Shown here one piece after another: positions 1 through 64,000 of a DNA stretch of 64,000 nt (positions are counted from its first letter, which is position 1; the number at the start of each line of letters is the position of its first letter). The notes beneath the pieces are model-generated. The model was given only the letters and a program-made list of their open reading frames with translations, had not been told where the DNA came from and did no database searches. The position numbers and the translations under genes were made by a program. The stretch is taken from the NCBI GenBank assembly GCA_054601695.1, contig BAAHQB010000286.1, positions 124,001 to 188,000 of the forward strand, in the 5' to 3' direction. The stretch is from Amorphochlora amoebiformis. Its lineage: Eukaryota > Cercozoa > Chlorarachniophyceae.

Positions 1-198
1 ACAGCATCCACACACACGCACACATGCGCATAGAGAGTGGTGAGTAACACGTTACCTGAGTGTGTAGCAAGCACTGGATCTTCCGGTGATGAAAACCCCG
101 TCTGTTAGCCTGTACTCCTGTAGAACATGAGGAACCATTTAACATATACAGAATACAGTCCAGGAGACAACATATTTACATTTATTTGCATTACGCAG

Positions 199-3544
<3,346 letters not shown>

Positions 3545-4079
3545 CTAAAGCTACGAAGTGCTAGAAGTTCTACAGAGAAGTTGAATCATGATTGCATGTG
3601 CGCAAAAAATGAAATATTAGTTTGAATCTGAACTTTATAGTTTTCCACGTGTGTCAATGATAAATATATCTAGTATATAAGTAAATATGTGTGTGTGTGT
3701 CTGGCGTGTAATTATAAATTGGATTTGACTTCAGTGATTTGTAGTCAATGAATATCATAAATATAACCCGTACGTACGTACGTATACGTACGTAGCGGCA
3801 CTTGGCCACCTGCCGCTTCGTGTCGTATACGTAGTACGTATGATACGTCTAGTATGTACGCGTACTTTACATCGTATACGCAGATATATATACGTCTAGT
3901 ACGTACGTATACGTATAATTCGTAGCGGCAGGGTATGGTCAGACTGAGTCTATATTCTAAAAGGGTCTGAATAACTAGTAACTTGAATACGTACCGTACA
4001 TCTAGTACATACATGTGCGTACGCTTGTTATGCTAGATGCATACACCTATTATACCAGACATTGATATCGATATTCATT

Positions 4080-4135
<56 letters not shown>

Positions 4136-4560
4136 ACAATAAATCTAGATAAGTATATGTATGTAGTATATATATTTATATCACGGTACCATAGAGTGTA
4201 TCAGATGATCTAGATGCCATGCCATGATCTAGATCATACATAAATATTTAGAGTCGCACTGATACGTATAAACATATATTAGATATGTAGTGGAGTATCA
4301 CTAGATCATGATGATATTATCTATAGAGATGTACGTCTAATTAAAATACTAAATTAGTAGGACCAGCAGATTCTAGAGATTGTTAATCCGATCTAGTTCA
4401 TGTAGTTCATTGGAGTATCTCTAGTATCTAAGAGTATGTCTTGTCTCTTGAGTCTAGTAATATTTACCATCTACTTAAGAGCCGCCTACTGGTACTAGCC
4501 TTTACTACGATGTCTGAGATTGAACTAGCAGTACACTAGACTACTAACTACCTTATGTAA

Positions 4561-4602
<42 letters not shown>

Positions 4603-4604
4603 AT

Positions 4605-4639
<35 letters not shown>

Positions 4640-4828
4640 TAAATATATCCTAGATCTGCAGTAGATGTCGAGCTTGCATACTCTAGATACTAGCATACTC
4701 TAGGCACTGGATATCTAGGACATAAATATACTCTAGATGCAAGATATCTAGGATATACGCCAACGACTCACGCACGTACACTGGTACATGCACATGTAGG
4801 TACAATAAAATTTAAAATTATTATTACA

Positions 4829-4885
<57 letters not shown>

Positions 4886-4899
4886 AACATATATACACA

Positions 4900-4930
<31 letters not shown>

Positions 4931-4947
4931 GTGTATACGTATGCGTT

Positions 4948-5017
<70 letters not shown>

Positions 5018-5300
5018 ATGTATGTGTGTATATATGTATACATAATATATATGTATATATATCAGATATGTGTTATATGTATATATACACATATATATCA
5101 TACACATATATTTACATATACTACACATATGTTAAAATCATGATAGAAAGACCAAAATAAAACGAATATTGAAATCTATTTTTCAAAAATTGACTGTACG
5201 AAGAAACACTCACGCATATCGCGCGCTTAAAGCTGGAACTTCATTAACCAAACTCTTACTTAGTTAGAATAGAATCTAGAAAATATCAGTGAGAAATCGA
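3545..5300. other. Intergenic region between convergent genes, ACGT- and CTAG-rich
   Basis: I see no gene here. Bases 3765-3935 are rich in CGTACGTA self-complementary steps. Bases 4140-4760 are dense in CTAG/TCTAGA-like words (for example ATCTAGAT) between (AT)n arrays. Bases 4830-5030 are (AT)n with a few TGTATA variants. Bases 5130-5300 are unique sequence that probably includes the 3' UTR of the CBS gene. Confidence 0.6.
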
Positions 5301-23670
<18,370 letters not shown>

Positions 23671-23841
23671 CAAGGCCTGAGGTCAACCAGGGGCACGTTG
23701 GGAGATTCTCGGAGACTTTTTTGCATCCGTTATTGGATGTTATTGGAAGTTATTAGTCGTTTCAATCCGTCACTGCCCGATTGTGCTCGTCAGTGGCTTC
23801 CATAAACCCTCTAATACACACTCTGCCGCCATTCCTCCGAC
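23671..23841. promoter_or_regulatory. Putative bidirectional promoter, CBS gene / RPA12
   Basis: The two start codons (23670 on -, 23842 on +) are only 171 bp apart and divergent. The gap is unique, moderately GC-rich sequence without (AT)n, unlike its surroundings. I see no certain TATA box. The promoter role is inferred from position. Confidence 0.5.
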
Positions 23842-29306
<5,465 letters not shown>

Positions 29307-29842
29307 TTTCCAAGAAATGAAGGCGACCGACCCTCCTAGGAGGTATTAGATATATACATATCGACACTCTTACTTTCTAGACGTTTTGAGCTTACCAGGA
29401 GAGTTTTGGAGCTGATTTGGTTTTCTAGCATCCGGATCGCTCAATATCACGTTTTGGGTTCGTGCCCAATTTAGATATGTCTAGTGTGTCCAGGGTCACT
29501 GGAGTCCGATATTTTAGGTCACAAAACCGCGAGTTCATAATTCACTCATACTCTGACAAATTCATTTATAAGTTTGAATTTGGAATTATGACCGAGTTCT
29601 CATTCAGTTAAATTTGGTAATTTATGTGTAATTATTCATTTTATTGTTATACGGATCATACCTTTGATAGTAATGCTTGTGTGTGTGTGTGTATGTGTGT
29701 GTGCATGTATATATCTATACTAGATATAATTCAACGGTATGCCTAGTATATAAAACATCTGTAGTATATCTATGATACGTATATTCAATGATCTAGAGAT
29801 ATATATAAATTAAAACTATAGTCCATGATGAATATACTTACC

Positions 29843-29874
<32 letters not shown>

Positions 29875-30510
29875 AGCTAAATATATAAACTGATACAAAT
29901 ATATATATATATATAGTATATTTATCATAATATATCTACATATAGTATTATACATATATATATATATATATATATGTATTATCTAGTGTATATACTCTAC
30001 TCATTGAACTTACTAGTTTTCATTAAGATAAATTGTAAATTCAACAAAAATCTTCTTGTGTTTTTATTTAACTTACGCACTGTAATCATTATACACTAAC
30101 TCAGTGACAGTTGCAATTGTACGTATTATTACTAGTATCTCTAGTATTACCACCACTGCTACGTACGATCGTATCGAGCGTCCGAATCATCTGAACCAAG
30201 GCTAGGTAAATGATACAACAGTCTAGAACATGCGCGTGCGGACTGCGGCGGTGAGAATTTCAAATTGATAGTACCATTGTTTGAGGATTTAACTTTGCAG
30301 TTGGCCACTCCAACAACTTTCTAGCCTCATCCACCTCAGGTCGTGCTATTCAGCGGCTTCCAGACTGCTTGTCTGGTAGTGAAACGTCTAGAAGGTATAC
30401 ATGCGAGAAAATAAACCTAGCAAGCGAGCGCTCTGAGAAGAATAAAAGAGAATTCACTCATCATAGCAATGTAGGAAAGGACGAAAATATATACTCACTC
30501 CTCTTTTGGA
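29307..30510. other. Intergenic region downstream of RPA12, CTAG-rich
   Basis: I see no gene here. Bases 29310-29660 are unique sequence (likely 3' UTR and beyond). Bases 29700-30200 are AT-rich with many CTAG words (ACTAGA, TCTAGTGT, ACTAGTATCTCTAGTATT) and short (AT)n arrays. Bases 30200-30510 are unique. Confidence 0.5.
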
Positions 30511-30650
30511 AAAAAAAAAAAAGGGACCCCTTGGCGGAATCGAACCCAGGTCCTGCGCGCGTGGGGACAGGCAGCTTAAAAGCCCCAGAACACGCTTGAC
30601 AAGGGCGCCTACCATCTCACGGCCCCCACACCCTCTTGTTAGAGGTTGCT
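30511..30650 (-). tRNA. tRNA-like sequence (tRNA pseudogene or pol III element)
   Basis: On the minus strand, bases 30546-30536 are GGTTCGATTCC, a perfect B box, and the sequence ends in a run of about 13 T (30522-30510), a pol III terminator. About 60 bases upstream of the B box lies TGGTAGGCGCC, a weak A box. A possible 7-nt loop CTTTTAA lies between them. The acceptor stem pairs in part (GGGGCC with GGTCCC), but the T stem does not pair beyond two bases. It is therefore probably not a working tRNA and may be a tRNA-derived repeat. Confidence 0.35.
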
Positions 30651-30679
30651 ATGGGGGCCGGTCATCGATATTGAGAGGG

Positions 30680-31198
30680 TTTGCCTTTTTTTTTTTTTTC
30701 CATTTTTCAATTTTTTTTTTTTTTCCATTTTTCATTTTTTTTTTTTTTTCTTTCTATTTTTTGAGGCGAGGTACTGATATCGTTCTTCCCTTGTCGTTTC
30801 TCGAAGCTGTGTTGTCTATATCCTCTCAAAAACACACCTGTTCTTGGTGGACTGTGCTTTAATTTGCGGAGGGCAAGGGACCCAGGTAGATGCAGGGTTT
30901 CCTCCCCCCCCGTCTCTCTCCGTATAACAAACAATAAGTTCATATCTATTTTTAATTTTTTTTTTTCTTTTTTCCCGAAAAATTACTCGAGCTCGCCGGA
31001 GAGTGTATATTTTATATACATATGAAGCCAAGGTATGGAGAGATAAGGGGAGAGAGATAGAGACAGATAAGAGGAGATATATATATTTATATTTATACAA
31101 GAGGCGAGAGAGAGAGAGAGAGATAAGAGGAGAGAGAGATACATATCAGAGCAGAGAGAGAGAGAGAGAGAAGAGGAAAGAGAGATACATATCAGAGG

Positions 31199-31247
<49 letters not shown>

Positions 31248-31300
31248 AGGAGAGAGAGATACATATCAGAGCAGAGAGAGAGAGAGAGAGCTGGCGAGAA
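30680..31300. repeat. Poly(T) runs and GA-rich tandem repeat, 3' of the peroxidase gene
   Basis: Bases 30680-30755 hold three T runs split by CCATTTTTCA. Bases 30768-30960 are unique sequence. Bases 31040-31290 are GA-rich with three copies of AGGAGAGAGAGATACATATCAGAG around an (AT)n array. In the sense direction of the peroxidase gene this is its 3' UTR, where a SECIS element should lie. I could not find a convincing one. Confidence 0.7.
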
Positions 31301-31313
31301 TGTAATCTGGTAG

Positions 31314-36294
<4,981 letters not shown>

Positions 36295-36321
36295 TGGGGA
36301 GATGAATCTGTTATGTAGACG

Positions 36322-36404
<83 letters not shown>

Positions 36405-36526
36405 TGACCACCGGTGAAAACATCAAAATTTACACTTATCTCGCATCTTCAATATGTTGACAGAAAAAAAACAGAATTTTCGATGATGTAGTAATCTACA
36501 AACACAATTTTCGATGATGTAGTAAT

Positions 36527-37095
36527 CTACTTATCCTGAGATCCAAGTCCCACAGCGTTCAACACAGAATCGAAAAGTCCCTTAGCAGCGACGCTGCGAC
36601 TGGACTGAGAAGAACCATGTTCACGCACGCGACGCATATCAAAGCCCCTGCCGAAAACATGTCCAAAACATCATCAAGGGAGGAACATGGACAGATCCAA
36701 ACGACCCGATCATAATCCCACGATCGGACAACCCGATGGAAGCCTCAGGTATCAAGGAACGAGTTTGTGAGAGTGCCGGGAAATATGGATATCGAGGGCT
36801 GAGGGCTTTCATACTGGCCGTATAACATATATTCACACGTGTACAAACCGTGAGGACAAATATAGATGGCGTGTGGACATATGCATAGGTTGGTTGCAAG
36901 TCGTGACAAGAATGATTGGAACGGAAATCAAGAATTAGGGTTCTACCGTGCGTAAGCATAACAATTAGGCGTGATAAGACGGCTTCGGGTGGTGACAGCG
37001 ACCCCTGGGGCACGGAGCGATTGTTGGAAAGCCGAAGTAGCGAGGCCCAGTAGGCAGAGGGCCACCGCCGCGGCGGCGAAGAGGAAGGCACGCAT
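36527..37095 (-). CDS. Small plastid-targeted protein (bipartite leader)
   Basis: Two exons, 37095-36947 and 36647-36527, joined in phase, give 89 residues. I do not recognise the mature protein (GFDMRRVREHGSSQSSRSVA, ending GLFDSVLNAVGLGSQDK). The N-terminus MRAFLFAAAAVALCLLGLAT followed by S-A-F-Q is a signal peptide with a cleavage site like the ASAF motif of red-lineage secondary plastids, where Phe at +1 is decisive. The next about 25 residues (SLRAPGVAVTTRSR) are Ser/Thr/Arg-rich like a transit peptide. It lies between the peroxidase start and AP-2 mu on the same strand. The exon 1 end and the 300-bp intron are inferred from phase and sites only, so the length could change. Confidence 0.5.
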
Positions 37096-37804
37096 GGATG
37101 GATACCCTCAAGCGCCTCGTGTGGTGGACGAGCAAGTGGGCGATGTCAAATCTATCATCTAGGAATTTTTCTTTTTATTAATTCGGTCATGCCGGTCTAA
37201 CCTGGTTCCCTTCCGCATTGTGACCGATACAGATAAGTATTCTTTAAATCCTGTGAGATATGATTCTAAGTGGGATATGAGAGGGAAATCATACCTAAAT
37301 TTCCAAAGATGGGGGGGGGGTTAGGGGAGCAAGGAATGCTTCATTGTTCGAAGCCGAAAAAGATTTATTTTTCTGAATTAAAATATCGTCTGGATGAATT
37401 CCATGGAGGACACTCGGGCACATTCAGGATGAAATAGCAGGGAGAAAAGTAGGCCTCCTCGATGACAATCTTGCAAAGGATCCGATGCAAAGTTTGCACC
37501 ACGAAAGTGGTCCTGTATCCTACTTCGTGGTTCTGGTATTCACTCCATCAGACGATATCCCACAACCCATCCAGGAGTCGTCGGAATGATTCAAGACTGC
37601 ATGTACCTGTTCCTCTGTATACTATAATCATCATGTTGTATTTATGGGCAGTTATTCTGGTGTTAGTGTGATTTATAAGATGTTTAGTATTATTATTTTG
37701 AGAATGTCAGATATGTTTAATATTAAATACTATCTATCCGTATAAGCGAAATATAATATCTAGACTATATATATATATATATATATATACATATATATTA
37801 TATA

Positions 37805-37848
<44 letters not shown>

Positions 37849-37876
37849 ATATTATATAATAATATATAATACTATT

Positions 37877-37943
<67 letters not shown>

Positions 37944-38109
37944 ATATATATTATAGTATGATTCATACAGTAATATTCTAGATATTATTGTCTAGATTGT
38001 CATGAGTCATAACATATATGTATACATAATTGTACCAGTATGTATATAGATATCTAGATATAAATATATAAAAATAATTATTAAGACCATATACCTATAT
38101 ATACACACA

Positions 38110-38194
<85 letters not shown>

Positions 38195-38351
38195 ATATAT
38201 ATAGATAGATATATGTATTACACTCGAAGGAAAACATATTATTATGTAACGTATATTATATATCAGACGGTCGGGACCAAATATTAATATGCGTTAACAT
38301 GCTAGTGATGATCGCCAACGTTTCAGATTATTGTCATACACATGTCCCGAC
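37096..38351. other. Region with unresolved coding signal, then CTAG/(AT)n intergenic sequence
   Basis: Bases 37320-37600 are unique and stay open in several frames. On + there is HCSKPKKIYFSELKYRLDEF ending GGHSGTFRMK, and another frame (GRKVGLLDDNLAKDPMQSLH ... DDIPQPIQESSE). On - there is VGYRTTFVVQTLHRILCKIV ... RRYFNSEK. I cannot choose between them, so an extra small gene or gene remnant may lie here. Bases 37680-38260 are (AT)n with CTAG words. Confidence 0.35.
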
Positions 38352-39764
38352 CTAAATGCGAATCTGGTACTGGCCATCCTGAGTGATGTAGCGCACCCAT
38401 TTTGTCTGCAGGTCAAACAGCAAATGTGAGTCGACAGCCAACACATGTCAGTGCATCAATTACCGGTTTGTAGCTCTCAAGAACCTGTAGAAATCGAACG
38501 TGTAGACCGGAAGAACAGTACATGGGTACGTGGAAACCTAAGATGATGGGCGGGCGTACCCATGGCTTGTCCTGAACGGAATGAAGTCGACACACCTCGG
38601 CTTGTAGTTGATATCCTCCCGTGACTGTCCCAGGGAATTTCTTGAACATCCAGTGTATCTCGTTAGTGGTGGGAGAGTACTTGACACGTCCGGACTTGAC
38701 CTTAATATGCTTCTGCTTGGCAGTGGCGTTGGGAGGTACAGGAATCTTGACGATCACCTTCGTGGCGAAGAGCTTTTCACTGAAGTTCGGCTTGATTTTG
38801 ATGTCGTACTCCACACGATTACGACCCCTCTCGTTCACGATCGCAATAACTTTGAAAGGTAGGCTAATGTTAGAAGTCACTCGGTACTTCATGAGCTCAA
38901 AAGTTCCATCTGGGGGAGTGAAAGAGATTGTGCGGTCCTGGTCGAACTTTCCTAGTCGAACGCAGCGATGGAAAGTAATATCATCGATGACGATACCCTT
39001 AGTGGTACGAGCCTGGTTTGGGTTGCGTTCCAGACGCACCTTATCGTTCAGTCCAAATTTGCAAGTCGGCATCCCAGAGAGACAAGTCTTCATGATGACC
39101 GACCCCGAGACGTCTGAGCGCAGCACTCCGCCCTTGGTTGACATCAATAGGTTTACATGCTCCAGCACGTCTATGTATACCTCGTTCTTCTGGTACGACA
39201 GCCCTGTTGGTCTCCAATCCTGAACACCAGTGATGGCTTTGGTCAATCTACCCTTGGCCTTCGCTTCCAGAGGCTCCTTTTCCTTGGCAGTACCCATCTG
39301 GATAAACTTGGATAGGATGGTGGTTGACGTCAGCTGAGGATAGCCATTGTCGACGACTTCATCGAGCAGCTCGTATATTAGAACAAAATTATCCCTAAAA
39401 AAATAAAAAGGCTTGCATTAATACGCCTACCTTACAAGCGCGCAGTTCAAGGTTACCTGATAACGGCCTTGTCGAGCTTTGTGCAGTTGAAGTAGGTCTT
39501 GAATAGCTTCGCCAGAGAAAACAGGAACTCAAACACCAGCGTCGGGTTGACGTTCTCACTTACGGTGCCCACGATGTATATACTATCGCACTTGGTCACC
39601 AGAAACGTGATGTTGTCGATACGAACGATCGGCTTCTTGATGCTCCGTGTCGCGACTACCTGGTGTCGGAACGCGCGAATGGCCTGACGTGAGACATCAT
39701 TGCGATAATGCCTCTCCAATAACCGGTCGCCATTCTCTTGGCACAGAAACACGGCGGATATCAT
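38352..39764 (-). CDS. AP-2 complex medium (mu) subunit
   Basis: Cargo-binding subunit of the plasma-membrane clathrin adaptor. Three exons, 39764-39457, 39394-38464 and 38405-38352, are joined by introns of only 62 and 58 bp and give 430 residues, close to the 435 of animal mu2. Residues 1-135 are the longin-like domain (MISAVFLCQENGDRLLERHY). The mu-homology domain follows, with VSGSVIMKTCLSGMPTCKFG, TISFTPPDGTFELMKYRVTS and TKWVRYITQDG. These match AP-2 rather than AP-1 mu. The Tyr-motif pocket residues Asp (DVLEHVNLL) and Trp (KWVRYI) are kept, and so is a Thr at the place of the phosphorylated Thr156 (AITGVQDW). This gene has no (AT)n in its introns, unlike most neighbours. Confidence 0.95.
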
Positions 39765-39995
39765 CGTGGGATCCGCCGGGTGACGCCAAGGCTGCTTTCA
39801 CAAAAATGGAGGAGGGTTGTTGATTTATAATTATATTTAAAACGTCTAACATCCGAAACTGCCACTTACCGATAATACCCGGTAGTAACTGGTGATGATA
39901 TATCTGTTTTTGTCGGCTCCAAGCTGTCGTTGGTCTTCCGATAACGAGTTCAGCGTCCAGGAAGGGTGTCGATGCGGGTCATTACTGACTCGTCT
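39765..39995. promoter_or_regulatory. Putative bidirectional promoter, AP-2 mu / STIMATE-like gene
   Basis: About 230 bp of unique sequence between the divergent starts at 39764 (-) and 39996 (+). No repeat arrays. The role is inferred from position. Confidence 0.4.
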
Positions 39996-42592
<2,597 letters not shown>

Positions 42593-43072
42593 CATGAGTC
42601 ACTTAAAAAACAAAATGTAGATGTGTCTTTTAGATTTGCATGAATAATCGAATTCAACGAAGGTACGTGCTGTGCTGCACAGCTGGGCCTTAATTGCAAC
42701 TGCCCTTAAGTTTGGATCGAATTATTAACTAGATTACCTTCATATACTAGATGATATACTAGTATAGTTCATACTTCATCTAGTTTTAGTAGTTCATAAT
42801 TATCCAGATAGTATAGAGTATATATATATATATCTAGTATATCGTTGCTAAAATTTAAAGTTTACTGTCTTCAGAGTCCAGAGGGTATATACTTGTGTTA
42901 GCGGTATTGAGATTTTACAGATATTATCTAGTAGATTATCTAGATTATATGTACTATATATCAACGTGAGATAAACAACTTTTTTGCAAAGTTTACTGTC
43001 AGTTTGCACTAAAAACAAGGATAAATACTTGCCTATTATCTAGATTATAAATGTATACACTCTAGTCTTTCC
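42593..43072. other. Intergenic region between convergent genes, CTAG-rich
   Basis: No gene seen. Bases 42715-43060 are AT-rich with about ten CTAG words (TCTAGATTAT twice, ACTAGATGATATACTAGTAT). The stop codons of the STIMATE-like and asparaginase genes flank it. Confidence 0.6.

Positions 43073-64000
<20,928 letters not shown>

Overview
This is a eukaryotic nuclear window. It is packed with (AT)n dinucleotide arrays, GT-AG introns and interstitial TTAGGG/CCCTAA arrays. Most of the long open frames are just translated (AT)n or (ATATGG)n. The real genes are broken into small exons (mostly 20-200 bp). I rebuilt them by following splice sites, codon phase and protein family signatures. The organism is probably a photosynthetic protist with a red-lineage secondary plastid: one small gene (36527-37095) encodes a signal peptide ending in ATS-AF, like the heterokont/haptophyte/cryptophyte plastid-targeting motif. 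A selenocysteine glutathione peroxidase, TTAGGG-type repeats and intron richness fit that view, but I cannot name the species.

Layout: 199-3544 (+) is the 3' part of an unrecognised intron-rich gene. 5301-23670 (-) is an 18 kb gene for a four-CBS-domain protein with a long coiled-coil tail and a C-terminal membrane anchor (CBSCBSPB/Mug70-like, but with no PB1 seen). Divergent from it, 23842-29306 (+) encodes the RNA polymerase I subunit RPA12 with a lysine-rich N-terminus. 31314-36294 (-) is a glutathione peroxidase with an in-frame UGA (Sec). 36527-37095 (-) is a small plastid-targeted protein. 38352-39764 (-) is the AP-2 mu subunit of the clathrin adaptor. Divergent from it, 39996-42592 (+) encodes a STIMATE/TMEM110-like membrane protein. 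43073-60534 (-) is a 17 kb gene for a type I (AnsA/ASPG-like) L-asparaginase with a mitochondrial-type leader. 61965-64000 (-) is the C-terminal end of a MogA/MoaB-type molybdopterin adenylyltransferase.

The most striking structure is a rule that holds across about 25 exons in at least five genes. Introns contain extra, decaying copies of the edges of the neighbouring exons, separated by (AT)n arrays. Copies of an exon's 5' edge (acceptor plus first codons) lie upstream of the true exon. Copies of a 3' edge (last codons plus donor) lie downstream of it. In three introns these 'echoes' have grown into minisatellites with about 9-35 units. So the introns appear to grow by tandem duplication of splice-site units.

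A second pattern is that nearly all TTAGGG arrays lie inside introns with the C-rich strand (CCCTAA) as the sense strand. At least five true 3' splice sites sit directly at the end of such an array, so telomere-like repeat seems to supply branch point and pyrimidine tract. Long purine tracts show the same bias (pyrimidine strand sense). Intergenic stretches are different: they are CTAG-rich and have no echoes. All genes are otherwise unrelated housekeeping or metabolic genes arranged in divergent and convergent pairs, with no operon-like logic.
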